This document shows, piece after piece, positions 19,341 to 31,457 of a stretch of 64,000 nt of DNA. The position numbers were made by a program, and so were the translations under genes. Positions within the stretch are counted from its first letter, which is position 1; the number at the start of each line of letters is the position of its first letter. The notes beneath the pieces are model-generated. The model was not told where the DNA came from. It ran no database searches and worked only from the letters and a program-made list of their open reading frames with translations. The stretch covers positions 2,790,001 to 2,854,000 of the forward strand of contig NADL03000471.1 of NCBI GenBank assembly GCA_002205965.3, read 5' to 3'. Source of the DNA: Kappaphycus alvarezii. Lineage: Eukaryota > Rhodophyta > Florideophyceae > Gigartinales > Solieriaceae.

Positions 19341-21608
19341 TCCCCAATTCACTCCAGAACTTGTTCTCCGTTGCGCTCGGAGCTTTCCAAGGGGTAGCGC
19401 CGCAGGTGGATCCCGACTTCGCCCAAACCACCTCGTTGAGCTTTTAAAGGTCCCACCAGTTGTCAATGGTGGACGAAGCTTGCTAGCTGCTCTGACTAGT
19501 GTGGTCGACTTGCTAGCCAACGAGAAGCCCACTACGACTATATCGGCATGGATCGCAGGTGCGCCGCTTACGGCACTTCTGAAACTGGACGGAGGAATCA
19601 GACCGATCGCCGTGGGCGAGACCTTACGTCGCTTGGTGGGCAGATGTTTGCTGACTCGCATTTCCGACAAGGCTTCCGAATACTTTCAGCCGCTACAGTT
19701 GGGAGTAGCAACGCCAGGAGGAGCTGAGGCAGTTGTCCATGCCATACGGCGACTTTATGAGGAGCATGGCGAATCGGCAGAGTATGTGCTGTTAACTGTT
19801 GACCTTCAAAATGCCTTCAACCTGGTCAGCCGCAGTGCGTTTTTGAAGGAGGTCGAGCAGAGGTTCCCGGAGCTCTTACCTTGGGTCAATTACACGTACG
19901 AGTAAACCCGGGTCATCTGTGGTGTGGGGATGATATGCTCTGGAGCGCGGTAGGCGTGCAGCAAGGGAATCCTTTGGGTCCACTTTTATTCTCCCTTGTG
20001 CTGCAAAAAGTGACGCGGGAACTGAAAACCCACCTGGAAAATGTGGGCGACACCACAAGCAGGCCTTCTCTACTCCTTCAGCTGCGGTACTCGGACAATG
20101 GGTACATAATGGGCACCCACGAAGCTATTCGAACCGCACTAAAGTTCCTCTCGTCCGCGGATGTGCGCAGTTTGGGTTTACACCTTCGCATGGATTAGGT
20201 GTGCCGTCTGGTGGCCAACCGCCCCCCCCCATCTGTTCAGCAGTCCCTCCCATGTGAGCCTCGTCAGAACGATGATGTCGGTACAACAGTGATCCGCGCA
20301 CCCATCAGGTCGGACTTATTCATACCGCGCGAGTTCTCAAAGCACGTCGCTTCATTACAGCCTCTCCTGAAATCCCTGTTAACCCTGGAGGACACTCATG
20401 CGGCTCCCCACCTACTGCGGACCTGCTTTGGTGTATGTCGGATCAACTACCTCTTACGTGTAGTTCCCCCTCATTCCACTCTTAAGGGAGCGACTGAATT
20501 CGAAAGAGCTGTTGAAGACACGCTGCGGGGGTTGATGGGCGGGGTTCTGGATGCCGACACTTTTCGGGAATTACAACTCCCTATTGCGCCCTTTGGGCCC
20601 CGCAAGCTAACATTTGCCATCGGGCTCCGCTCCGCTAAGCCCACTGCGGCGGCTGCCTTCCTTTCCTCCGTATCCCTCACGCGTGCCCTGTGCTCTACCC
20701 TTCTCCCTGTGCTACCGAATACTGCTCTTCAATCTTACACATCCGCAGTTCGGGCACATGATGGGTGGAAGACACAAGTGGCACCGAGAAGGTTGTCCAG
20801 TACACGGCTATGGACTCAAGGCAGCGGTTTGGGCAGGGGCAACCGGCTCGCCCAGTTGAGGAAAAGGCCTTTTACGCCATGCCAAAGGGGGATGAGAGGA
20901 CCATGGCATTCCGAGCTTCGTTGTCAGTGGATGGATGCAAAGACTGGCTTTCATGCCAACCGGCTCCAGGCCTGGGCACCTACATCTCGGACCACAATTG
21001 CAAGATGTTATTGTAGTTCTATTGCCGGGTACCACTGTTTCCTCCAGCTTCAAAATGTCACAAGGGGGATGTACGGATTCATGGATCAGTACGGTGACCA
21101 CGCGCTGTGCTGTGTTTATGGATCCACCCGTGGGTGGCGGCACGACTCGCAAACACGGTTGTTTGTCGCAGACCTCTACAAAGCCGCCCGACACGCTGTC
21201 TTCGAGCCCCCACAACTCGGCCATGCAGTTCGCCCGGACATCAAGGCGCTTGGAGAGAACGGGGCCACGGACTATTATGACGTAACCGTCATCCATCCCT
21301 TGACCCCCGGCCGCCTCCCTTCCCTGGCACGATGCCCACTCAAGCCCCTTAACCATGCTCGCCTTGGCAAGGACACTCGCTTTGCCGAGTTGATACGTTC
21401 CAAGGGTCCTGGGCATCGCTTCAATGCCCTTCCACTCTTCACGTTGGGGGCTGGCACCCTACCGTTCGCAACATCGCCAACCTGGTTGCGACTAGCATTG
21501 CCGCACGGGCAGCCGTTCCGATTACTGATGCGCAGCAAGCATTGCTCGCTCGTCGCGCGGCGAGACTTGTCCAGAATAACGCCAGTTGTTTGTTGGAAGG
21601 AGTTTTGA
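19341..21608 (+). mobile_element. Non-LTR alpha-H, best preserved alpha copy
   Basis: RT, linker and endonuclease parts are contiguous in two frames, with few lesions. It is 5'-truncated (begins around the RT lead-in) and ends at the stop at 21,606-21,608. It sits between alpha-G and alpha-I in the same orientation. Confidence 0.75.
19480..21608 (+). pseudogene. Alpha-H reverse transcriptase with zinc finger and restriction-like endonuclease
   Basis: RT blocks: LDGGIRPIAVGETLRRLVGR (19,585 on), YFQPLQLGVATPGGAEAVVH, and LTVDLQNAFNLVSRSAFLKE with the first catalytic Asp (about 19,794-19,850). Then GVQQGNPLGPLLFSLVL (about 19,953) and the third motif, degraded to LRYSDNGYIMG (YSDN instead of YxDD). 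A frameshift lies at about 19,885-19,905 and a TAG at 20,196-20,198. The frame then stays open for 469 codons: linker LLRTCFGVCRINYLLRVV, QYGDHALCCVYGS with RHDSQTRLFVADLYKAA (finger region), VRPDIKALG and ATDYYDVTVIHPL (PD...D of a restriction-like nuclease, about 21,231-21,300). It would nick the target and reverse transcribe; the YSDN change argues against activity. Confidence 0.75.
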
Positions 21609-21639
21609 GCGACACTTAAGGCGACAACTTGAAAGTGTG

Positions 21640-22372
21640 TATATTCCAGAGAACCTCTGTTCTCAGGGTATGTAAGTGGCTACCCTACTTACGCCTCTTC
21701 TGCGATTGCTCTTATCGGAAAATTAAGTATACCAACCCGTTCAAGTAACCCAACAACGTTCCTCCTTCTGCTACAGTAGGTACCTTTCCTCGCACCAGGA
21801 ACCGCTTGCCCGAGGCAATAATGCCCCGAAACTTTGGACACTCACGGGGATCACCTTAGGCACCGTCGGTAGGGAAGAGAGTGCATTGTCCGCCATGACA
21901 ACCGAGTTGCCCTGTTAGGAAGCGACCTCGGCAGCGGGGTAAGGCATCCTGTCATAGAGCCTCGACCTGCAACATTCCACATGAAAAGGCCCGACACAAG
22001 CAACAGGAGCGAGAGGTGGCACGGACTACTTAGACGTCACGTTCGTCAACCCACTAGCTCCTTCCCACAGCAGGATTCGAAACTTCAACCCTCTCACTAG
22101 TCTTAACGCCGCCATGTCAGACAAGCACAGAAGGTGCCAAAGTCTCATTTCTGCATCGCCCGAGAGGGCCTGGCTCCTCTCCAATCCAATCTCCACCGTG
22201 GGAGGATGGCATCCGAGAGCGTTTTCCGTTTTCACGGGCTGGCAAGAGCTGTCGCGAATAGAGCCAACGAGTATTTCTCGAGGACGATATCAATTCTTTG
22301 CAGTGGCACGCCGCGCTAGAGGTCTTCTCTAGCACTGCCTGTTTGCTTTCTGGTCTCTCCATATCTTTCTAG
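21640..22372 (+). mobile_element. Non-LTR alpha-I, 3'-end fragment
   Basis: A decayed end of the alpha ORF. It has KRPDTSNRSERW, the PD motif, at about 21,987-22,022, then GTDYLDVTFVNPLAPSHSR (about 22,016-22,075). FNPLTSLNAAMSDKHRRCQS and NPISTVGGWHPRAFSVF follow (to ~22,235). The end is STACLLSGLSISF and a TAG at 22,370-22,372. A frameshift separates the PD and D motifs. Confidence 0.6.
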
Positions 22373-22377
22373 ATAGA

Positions 22378-25300
22378 ATGACGACGTCTGCTATCTTCTT
22401 TGGTACAAAACGCCTTCCTCCCAAACTCCCATGGTTCTCAGCCTTCCGAGCTCCCACGGTAAACACACCCCCCCTATTACCCCATTCGATTTTCCAACTC
22501 TTCGGCCTTTCTAGTTCCCCTTTTGCTTCACTGGGTGGGAAGCAAAAAGCACCGCTTTCACCTGGGTAGAGGAAGCGATGGTGGGCACCGTGGTCTCGAG
22601 CTTGCGTCGACGTCATCTAGTGAGCCTCAGCAGGTTACGATCGTGCCTTGTTGGACTACTAGAGAGACGGTATCTTAACGGGCTAGGGCGGTCACATTGA
22701 CGGGGCCGTCGTTACGGTCGTTGGATCACGCTTTTAGGGGCTGCCTGGTCTTCAGCCGCATTGCTGCTACAGTGCTTTCCTATTTTCCCCATTCCCTACA
22801 TGACTTCTTCCCCTACTCACAACAAGCTGCCTTATTCCTCGAATCAAGTGGTAGAAGTTTCTTCCGGTCCTTTTCGTGTTTGAGTGGGCAATTGTTTTAG
22901 TCGTTACCCGGAGTAGTCTGTCTAGCAGAACCCGAGGTCTTGTTTAGTGCAGACTGGTGTACAAAAATAAAACTATCATTTCCCCTTTTTCCTTTCCCGC
23001 AATAGTACCATCACTTCCCCTGCGGTGTACCCGCCCAGCGCTTGCCGCCCAGTGCCCCCGCCGCCATGAATCCACCGTGGGCCCTTCCTGGGTCTCCGTA
23101 GCCGCGTTTGGTCCCACTCCTCCCATCCCTCTTCTTCCCTTCCCCTTCTGGAGAGTTTCAACATTCTAGATCCTGCTCGTGCCATTAGTCAATTCCTGCA
23201 GACCGCTTTCAGGGGCATGCAACATCATTGATCGAGCAGAAGGTAATTATGCCTCTGGCATTGTTGCCAGCGCATCGCTTCCTTGTCGGTGTCACCCGCT
23301 CCCCTCCCTGCCTCGACCCCGCATCGGCGAGCTCGAAAAGAGGCTGCCCTCACCTCCCCAAATAATGCTCCCGCACCAGGCTTTCCATTCATCACTGCCG
23401 AGTCTACGCAAACGAATCTCCAAGACGCTGCTCGCCGTGCCCTAGTCCTGTCCTGCTCTTCTGGAGTCTGTTATAGCCCTCCCCGCCCGCAGCCATGAAG
23501 ATTCTGGATGCCTTCGCTGCCGCCGGTGTAGTAACCCGCCTAATGCCGTCCGCCGCGCGGACGGCCGCTCCGCCAACCGTTATATCTTTCAATCCTTTGC
23601 AATGACCCTCCGTGGCCACAGCAAGGACATCAAAGCAATGCGGAAGACGCCCAGGCAGCCCCGGAAAACGGTCTCAAAGAACCAAAACAACGCCCCCGAT
23701 AAAAGGACCGCCCCAACCCCGTCAGAGTACTATAGTAATTTGGTTAGTCTAACAGGTCCTGATCCTACATCTCCTGAGGCTTAGCAGATGATATCGAAGC
23801 AAGTTCAAAACCTCCCACCCACCACCACTTCCGCTTCCCAGAGAAGCAAACGCCGCAAACTAACTCGTCACGCTCATGGCCCCTTAAGGTGGCGGTGATG
23901 GCCCCTCCTCTTCCACCTCGCCTCCAGCAAAGGGCCGGTGCTTCCCCCGCGACAGGGCATAAACGTCGCTTCCTATTGCGCAACATTCGCCCGGAAGCCC
24001 ATCACGATACCCCAATGGTCCCGTCGTCTTCACTGCGCGACCGTGTCGCCACCCAATCCCGGGACCGAGACGAGGACCCTCACCTATCCCCTGCTTCCCG
24101 CCCGTCGTTCGCCGTAGAAGGTGTGGTAGCACGTTGCACGTGCCGAGCTCCAAGAGCGCCCGCCTTCCTTCTCCTCGTCTGCCATGATCGGCGTTATGCC
24201 CCAGGCTGCTAAGAATCCCCCTCTGACGAAAGTACCCCCAACAGCAGTGGCCGCGGGCCACTCCACCTGAGTCTGGTAATGAATTCGTCTGCAATATCCC
24301 CCGCTTCCCCGTCCTGTTACCCTTTGCCGACACTTCATGACATCCTACGCACCCCTTATCGAGAGACGGACATCTTCCAAGATATTCCCTCTACATGTCT
24401 CCGCTAGTTTGTCCTTCTCCTCATCAAGTTGGTCAACGCATTTTCCAAGGCGTATGGTGAAGCCGCCATCTATCGCTCTTTCCTGCTCATTCATATACTG
24501 CCTAGAGCAGTCATGCCGCGCAGCCTTCGGGGCAAGGAAGGTTGGAGATCCGTCCAAGGGGCGCGTATAGCCACCAGGCAGATTGGGTCACTGAGCACTG
24601 CCCAAGCGCTTGCGCTCCCGCACCGTCCACTAACGCCGAGTGTCCACGACTGGCGGACCCTCTTTGTGCAGATGCTCGCTACGGCAAGGTTATGTCCACA
24701 CTTTGCAATGCCCATGCGCCGACGTCAATGCGTCTATTACCATCCATCTGCTTCGGGAACTCCACGCGTCTTCGCTACGGCTCATTGCCCCGCTGCCCCA
24801 GGACCGCCTCCCACCACACCCGCAACTCACAGAGGGCGCTGTTGCGCGGGCTGCGCGTCGCATCCCGCGTGACACCACGGCGGACAAGGACCGCACGCCC
24901 TCACGTTGGTTCCACTTGCTTACCAAGACCGCTCATAGCCCCGTAGCTCGTGTTACAGGCATCGGTGTCTTGACAAAATTGATCAATCGCATAGCGAACG
25001 AGGACATTCGCGATTCGGTTTTCGCCCTTCTTTCCGCCTCGACCCTTCTCCAGCTCCAGCATAAGCGAGGGAAGGCCCGTCCCATTTTTGCCGGCTCTGT
25101 ACTCTGGCTTCTGGCTGCGAAGACGCTGCTCCCCTTCGCTATTGATGACTTCCGTGACTTCCTGACCCCTTCCATGCGGCCAGCGGCATCAAGGCTGGCA
25201 TGGATGATATCGTCCATGACGAGCGCACCATGCTCAAGCGGGTCTCATCGGACCCCAACGTCGCGAACGTCCTCATTGATGCCCGCAACACCCTCAACTG

Positions 25301-25879
25301 CGTTGACAGGCAATCAATGGTGGACATGCGGCCATCCCGGCCTTCCTCGCACGCCCGGTTTGCAAACTTGGTTTCCGTTCGCTCCTAACCACCGTTAATT
25401 GTTCCCAATCGCGACCAGACTATCCTCTCTAGCGCTGAGGGAAAAAAGCAAGGGGCGGGGACGCCAGCATGCTACTTTTCTTTTTGACGATCTAGCCGCT
25501 CATTCGGTGGATCACCAAAGAGAATGGCGTAATTTTGAATCAATGGTACGCCGATGACAGCACAATATGGGCGAGCCCTCCGGTCGTTCTCGCTTTATGA
25601 CTCGGCCTGCGGTCTCTTTGTCAAACACCAAAAGACCCGCATCCTCTCGGCACACAGTTTGCCTGCGGACCGTGCTGCCTTCCTCGCCGAGTTCCCACAC
25701 TCCACGTCCCCAGAGTGTTATCGCACCCTGGCGCTGCTGGAACAGGTCCGGAACCCCCGGACTCGTCTCCGCATGCAGAGTCTCTGTACCTCGGCATGAC
25801 ATGTTGTCCATGTGTTTCGGCTTGCTGACCCTCAGTACGCCGCTAAGCACGCCGCTGAGTTTGACTCCCTGCAGCTGTT
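22378..25879 (+). mobile_element. Non-LTR beta-J, 5' part (split by copia K)
   Basis: A beta-family copy beginning somewhere in the pyrimidine-rich 22.4-23.2 kb stretch. Weak ORF1-like peptide is present at about 23.2-23.8 kb, and ORF2 starts near 24,330. It is cut at 25,879/25,880 by the copia K LTR and continues at 31,458. The first 2 kb are too decayed to define reading frames. Confidence 0.6.
24330..25879 (+). pseudogene. Beta-J ORF2, reverse transcriptase part
   Basis: The start parallels beta-E: LHDILRTPYRETDIFQDIP (about 24,332-24,388) corresponds to YDALHSPLRPSDIFDRIP in E, and SLRGKEGWRSV to LMRGEAGWRS. RT lead-in LTEGAVARAARRIPRDTTAD is at about 24,820-24,880. Then come VARVTGIGVLTKLINRIANE, KARPIFAGSVLWLLAAKTLL, VANVLIDARNTLNCVDRQS (first Asp, about 25,257-25,313) and LNQWYADDSTIWAS (YADD, about 25,530-25,575). 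The middle RT region carries stops and a low-complexity patch near 25,440-25,500. It is interrupted by copia K. Confidence 0.7.
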
Positions 25880-26096
25880 GTTGGGGAAGAGGTCGGTTTT
25901 TTCCTCTGATGTGTGTCGAATTGTCACCTGGCTTTTCGCCACTATGAAGTCTTACTCAACGATAATTTTGTGGGCTACAAGCTCCATTACGGCCAATACG
26001 ATTTCCCAATCATCTGACAAATATGTGGTTGAGCTCTGCTATTTCGAGCTATCATTTTCACTAAAGTGATTAGCACAATTCAACTTGGCGCCAACA
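25880..26096 (-). repeat. 3' LTR of copia K
   Basis: 217 bp with TG...CA ends (forward strand TGTTGGGGAAG to TTGGCGCCAACA). It matches 31,243-31,457 with scattered differences and small indels, so the insertion is not very recent. Confidence 0.92.
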
Positions 26097-26106
26097 CTCC
26101 CCCTCA
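26097..26106 (-). promoter_or_regulatory. Polypurine tract of copia K
   Basis: On the minus strand a GAGGGGGAG run abuts the 3' LTR. This is the usual plus-strand DNA priming site of LTR retroelements. Confidence 0.7.
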
Positions 26107-26129
26107 GAGTCAACTCCCATGTTGTTCAA

Positions 26130-29100
26130 GAGTGAAGTCCGAAGGCTGAGCATTGATGCATAAGTTGAGTGCCAGAGACTGGTTTCATTAAAGGGTCCGC
26201 ACGCATCATCTTCGTCGGGACAAAAGAAATCTGCACAAGTCCTTGCTCGACATAATTACGTACCGCATGAAATTGTAGTGCATCGTGCGTCGTGCGAGCT
26301 GTCATCATGCGTTCCTTGCACATGGTTATGGCACCCTAATTGTCGCAGCTAATTCGTACTGAGCAAAATGCATCCCTGTCTCCAAAAACCTCGTTTCAGA
26401 GACCACGCAATCACAATGCTTCCTTTGTGGCAGAAAAAGAGCGATGTACTCGGCGTCCAGAGTAGACGTAGCCACGAGTGTCTGAAGCTTACTCTTCCAA
26501 CTAACGGCCGTTCCATCGACTGAAAATAATTAACCACTGGTTGATTTGCGTTTGAGAAGATCTCCACCCCAGTATGCATCTGACAATCCAGTGAGTTCCT
26601 CTCCACTAGAATAAAAAAGTTTGTACTCTGCTGTCTTCTTTAAATACCTCAATACATCCTTTGCAAGGTCCCAATAGTTCGATCTAAAGTCGTGCAAGGG
26701 ACGTGAGAGCAGTGATGTTGCAAACGCAATGTCCGGTCGAGATGCAATACAAAGATACATAAGTGAGCCCAAAAGCTCGTGATAGGGAACGCTAGGCTTC
26801 TAAGCACTAACTGGTGCGTTGATTATCGACAAAGCAGCCCCTCTGACTGCTGTTCCAATTTGCATCGACAACTTTCCGCGTTCTGACATGTTGAATGCTT
26901 CCAGGAAATTTAGAATGTATTGGCGTTGCGAGAGTGTTATACTTTTCTTCTTTGAGTCGTAATGAATTTGAATTCCCAGAAAGTATGATATTTCCTTCAA
27001 ATCAAGGGTGTCGAAACAATCGCCCCAAAGTCGCTTAGTTTCGTTGACTAGCTCAACGATAGGCGCAATAATGATGATGTCGTCCACTTAGACCATCAAA
27101 TAAACCCAACCTGATTGCTGGTCGCAAAAGTAGAGGCTTGGGTCGCATTCAGATGATACAAAACCAGGGGTGCGCAGTAAAGCACGGAGCGCTTTGAACC
27201 ATGCACGTGATCCTTGCTTAAGGCCATATAGGGCCTTCAGTAGCCGCCAGACTTTTGCCCTTCCACTGCTTCTCGTGGAACCTCTCATGAAGTTCCATTG
27301 GTAGATCTGGACATTCCATGTAAATGACTTCTTCTAACTTCGATGTGATGAAAGCCGTCTTCACATCTACATGGTGCACTGGCCATCCCCGTGCGGTCGC
27401 AACAACAATGAGCATTCTAAAGGACTCAAGTTTCACCACCGGGGAATATGTATCCCTATAGTTCACACCTGGTATCTGCGAAAATCCGCGGGCAACCAAT
27501 CTCGCCTTATAACGGACAATGTTTCTCTCAAGATCCTTCTTAAGGTCGAATAACCACTTGCAGCTCACGAAACGTCTTCTTTTTGGCAGTGCATTTATTT
27601 CGTAGGCATTAAAATTCTTCAACGAATCCATTTCAATGGCTATAGCAGTGACTTTTTTGTCTTTGTCTTGTGCTTTGAGCACATTCGAGACGCATGTAGG
27701 TATCTATCTGCTTTGGATTGGAGGTAAACTAGTATAAATCGCCATTGAAGTTGCATGCCTATAACGCGCAGGGGGACCAGGATTATGTCTCGTGGAGCGC
27801 CGTGGAGGCTGCTGTGTGTTAATCGGTGGATTGGTTTCAGAAGTAGTCGCTTGTGAAGGTGGGTCTGAAGATACGTCTTTGGCACTACTGTCTCCAGCTT
27901 CAATTGTCTCAGACACAGTCTCATTCGCAGACTCCTTTCCATCATCACCATCCGATGGTAGTTCACTGTTGACAACATAAGTATCTTCCCCGGCAACCGT
28001 CACTTCTGTCAAAGGTTTAACTGGGATAACCTTTTCTGCAAAGGAAACATCTCGGGTGACGATAACCTTCCTAGCCGTTGGTAAGTCAATACGGTAGACG
28101 TTACCGGCATCGTAGCCAAAGTGGATACCAACATATGTCTTGGGCTCAAACTTTCGGCGGGTAGGCTTAGGTGGGCGAAGTACATAAACAGTAGTGGTTT
28201 GCTACCAAATATGATCTCATAAGGTGTCTTTTGGCCAAATTTTGGTACCGTTCTCTTGTTTAACACTCTGTTCCTGATGTCGTTCGCCGTGTTTGTGACC
28301 TCTGCCAATAATTCACGAAAGCCATTTGCACCACCACCTTGTATGTTCTACAGCTCAACAACAATGGCTCTCTCTCTCCAGTAGAGTACGATTAAGCCTT
28401 TCGGCTTTTCCATTAGATTGTGGAGAATAGGATGTAGTTGCCTTGTGAAGGATTCCATGCTCGCTAAAGTAGTACCCTTCCAACTTACGATTGAAGAAAT
28501 CATTTCCCCGATCGGATCTAAAGCGCTGAATACGCTTTCCGGTGCGGTTCTTGATACTGTTTAGAATTGTGATCAGCTTGGAAGCTTTGTAATTCTTAGA
28601 ACTCATGAATGCTACCCATGATCCAGCACTGGCATCATCAAGCACAGAGACTATGTACTTAGAGCCCCAAAGAGATTCTTGGCTAATCGGTCCAATTAAA
28701 TCGGCATGGACAAGTTCACCGACCTTGTAGTCTTCGATTCACTAGGTGAATGTGTGGCAGCAGTTGTTTTTCCCGACTGGCACTCTGCACAAACCTCAAA
28801 TTTTACTCCATGCTTGCTTTCTTCATAGAGGCCATTCACCACACTGTGCTAAATCATGTTCTGAATAGTGCCACAGTTCACATGTGCGAGCCTTCTATGC
28901 AATAATTCCAAGTTGTACTGTGCACCACCTTGTTGTGTGGCTGCTATTGCCGCATCCTTGTGCGCTACACGTACATCACGAAGCTCAACAACATTACGGG
29001 AGAGGACGTCCAGGTAATTACAGTCTTGCCGTCTTTGCATACGACAAAATCACGACTTTTTGGAGGAAAAGGAGCCGCAAGGCCCGCTTTCTGCATACAC

Positions 29101-29498
29101 GGGATGGACGTAAGGTTTGTGCGAATGTTCCGCACATATGCCACTTCCTTCAATGTAACTGTGATGACTTCCCCATCGACGGTCGAAAGCAGTTCCACTG
29201 TTCCAACATAGCTGTACTGTAGCGAATTACCTTGTGATGCGGTGTCAATATTCACAGGCTTCCGAAGCTTCTGCATATCACGGAATGCCGATGCATCACC
29301 ACACATGTGCTGCGTCCCACAGCTATCAGCGAACCAAAGAGTCGACAGTGGATCACAATTTCCACCCTCTCCACCATCTGCCATAAACACAATGTGTACC
29401 TTTGATGATGAGGCACTACTACTGTGGTCATCTTTGTTCATTTTGTCCGGAGGAGGAATTGTGGCTTGTAGTTGCATGAATCGGGGTTGAAGAATCAT
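26130..29498 (-). pseudogene. Pol of copia K (protease, integrase, RT, RNase H)
   Basis: Reading right to left, the protease has LWFADSCGTQHMCGD (about 29,345-29,300; DSC in place of DSG). The pre-integrase block LELLHRRLAHVNCGTIQ is near 28,910-28,860. The integrase triad is kept: HADLIGP (~28,700), RSDRGNDFF (~28,510), NGKAERLNRTL (~28,400). RT begins with FVSCKWLFDLKK and YKARLVARGFSQIPGVNYRD, has [21 protein letters not shown], then [19 protein letters not shown]. The active site reads YLMV-stop-VDDIIIIAP because the tyrosine of YVDD is TAA (27,088-27,090). RNase H fragments include SLMYLCIASRPDIAFATSLL and YWGGDLLKRKSTSG. Stops and frameshifts make it inactive. Confidence 0.85.
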
Positions 29499-29499
29499 T

Positions 29500-31207
29500 C
29501 ACTCTTATAGTGCCCTTTTCGAGAACAATAATGACTCTTTCTCTTCTTGTTTTTACCCTCCTTTCCCCCTTTGTCTTGTGAGTAGAACGCCCTTGTTGGG
29601 GTTTCACTGCTCTTCCACACATCCTTGCTGCCGTTCATACGAAGTTACTCCTCCCTCATGACAAGCTTAGCAACACACTGTTGAAATCTTATCTCATCTT
29701 CAGTCTTCTTACGTAAGACTGTGCGAATGGTGTCTCAATTGTCGGGGAGTCCCTCCAGGAGGGAATAATTTCGGTGAAAGTCGGACAACTCATACCCACT
29801 AGCTGTTATCTCATGCTCAATGGCCAGAGTAGAATTAGCAAATTCTTGGATAGACTGTGTCTTGCCCTTCGTAAACTTAGTAATTTTCGACTAAGGGTAG
29901 ACTGGGTGGCAACAGCTTGGCTATTATTCATCTATCGTAGAGATTACTACTCTTCTGTGGGCTTCTTCAACACCAAAATGGCACAACATGCTTTGGGTCA
30001 ATATTCAAAATCATTTTTGCCATCGCTTGTCTCTCTTTCTTTTTGAGGGCCTTTTTGTCTTCGTCACTTGCATTCTTTGGTTATTTATTGGTCACTTGCA
30101 TGTCTGTAGTCAAGGATTCTTCCATTTAGAGCCTTTTGCTCACGCAATACACCATCGCAAAAGAAACTAACAGACGCAATCCATGCAGCAGTGCAAGAAA
30201 GAATCTCCCCCGGTGATCACAGAAGGCAGGCATTCTGCGCCTTCGTGGCCCTCCCGGGCGCCAAGGAATGGGTGTACTGCGCCCCTTGTCCCGGCCTCAA
30301 GACAAGTATTGACCCCTGCGAATTCGCGGTGTGGTTGTAATACTTCTTCTGTCAAGTCCTGCTGTTCCCTTCGGACGTGCCGTGCCCACGAAGAAACAGC
30401 CCCGAAACCCTCGACTGTTTCGGGGATCATCTCCATCACTGCAGACATGGTGGGCAAAGAACTCGACGGCATGACCATCAAGTGGCCCTCTTTACGCAAG
30501 ACCTGCAGAAAGCGGCCCATAACCCGCCGTCGAACCGCGGGACGGGGTCCATCGCACAAGGCCAGACATCCGGGCGATTGGAAGCAGTAGAGGTACGGAA
30601 TTCTTTGACGTGACGTTCGTCAGCCCGCTGGTGCCTTCCCACAGCAGGACCCAAACGTTTAATCCGCTCATCTCGCTCAATGCGGCCGCCTCTGCGAAGC
30701 ATAGAAGATATGATTCTTTTATGGCAACCTCCGGGAGAAGTAAGCTCGTGCCTATCCCTATATCTACTCTCGGATGGTGGCACCCGGACTCCTATTGGGT
30801 GCTAACCGACGTCGCGCGGAACGTAGCCGTTAGAGCGATGGAGACATATGGTAAGGTCCTTACGGTACTTACTCAGAGGCACGCTGTCGCGGCCGTAATG
30901 TCCAACGCAGACTGTCTGCTAGGGGGGCTTGAGCCGGATTTTAGGGTAATTTTAGAGCTATTACTGGGCACCCTGTAGGATATTCCGGGCCACAACCGAC
31001 CATATTTTGCACATATTAAATCACCCTCACATTTTTTTCTTCTGTGTAAATGGGGGGTAAATTTTTCCCCCTTGCATTCTCACTCACTTTTGCCTCACCA
31101 GTGACATGTTCCCAAAGACCCTTCGCTTCGAGCACTAGTTGTACTTGTGTCGACCAAACCAGGTAATTATCGGCCGCAAGCTTCCCAATTGAATACTTTG
31201 TATTCAT
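29500..31207 (-). pseudogene. Gag of copia K, split by alpha-L
   Basis: The N-terminus starts at an ATG at 31,207 (MNTKYSIGKLAADNYLVWS, then LVLEAKGLWEHVTGEAK), the typical copia Gag opening. It breaks near 31,030 at the alpha-L insertion and resumes near 30,050 (KALKKKERDK). Further on it reads HEITASGYELSDFHRNYSLL and KTEDEIRFQQCVAKLVMREE. A zinc knuckle (HYCSRKGHYKSE, about 29,525-29,490) has lost its first cysteine to Ser and its last to a TGA stop. Confidence 0.75.
30104..31010 (+). mobile_element. Non-LTR alpha-L, 3'-end fragment inside copia K gag
   Basis: A 5'-truncated alpha copy in the opposite orientation to K. It opens with the same words as alpha-F near 17,316 (CAGTCAAGGATTCTTCC). 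The peptide includes FVALPGAKEWVYCAPCPGL (about 30,240-30,300). A finger-like CPRRNSPETLDCFGDHLHHC lies at about 30,379-30,440, with RTRRHDHQVALFTQDLQKAA after it. The RPDIRAIGSS...GTEFFDVTFVSPL endonuclease core spans about 30,560-30,635. The tail KHRRYDSFMAT...LGWWHPDSYWVLTDVARN runs to a TAG at 30,976-30,978. Only one or two frame changes are present, so it is among the younger alpha fragments. Confidence 0.75.
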
Positions 31208-31229
31208 TTCTGTTCAGATCGTTGATTTT

Positions 31230-31241
31230 GCGATGCTACCA
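31230..31241 (-). promoter_or_regulatory. Primer-binding site of copia K
   Basis: On the minus strand TGGTAGCATCGC begins one base inside the 5' LTR. The first eight bases are complementary to a tRNA 3' end UGCUACCA, as found on many eukaryotic initiator Met tRNAs. The tRNA assignment is from general knowledge. Confidence 0.65.
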
Positions 31242-31242
31242 C

Positions 31243-31457
31243 TGTTGGGGAAGAGATCGGTTTTTTTCTGATGTGTGTCGAATTGCCACCTGGCTTTTCG
31301 CCACTATTAAGTCTTACTCTACGATAATTTTGCGGTCAACAAGCTCCATTACGGCCAATACTATTTTTCAATCATCCGACAACATGTGGTTGAGCTATGC
31401 TATTTCGACTTATCATATTCACTAAAGTGATTAGCACAATTCAACTTGGCGCCAACA
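31243..31457 (-). repeat. 5' LTR of copia K
   Basis: 215 bp, the partner of 25,880-26,096, with the same TG...CA ends. Flanked outside by gcggt. Confidence 0.92.

Larger units (their letters stand above)
25880..31457 (-). mobile_element. Ty1/copia element K with both LTRs, inserted in beta-J
   Basis: A minus-strand copia element of 5,578 bp including a later insertion (alpha-L). LTRs at 25,880-26,096 and 31,243-31,457 begin TGTTGG and end CCAACA on either strand. Flanking pentamers gctgt (25,875-25,879) and gcggt (31,458-31,462) fit a 5-bp target duplication with one mutation. A primer-binding site and polypurine tract are in the expected places. Beta-J sequence lies on both sides. The coding region keeps copia order but has many stops. 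Confidence 0.9.

Noticed and set aside
20808..21416. 202-codon minus-strand frame
   Set aside because: Antisense shadow of the alpha-H endonuclease region.
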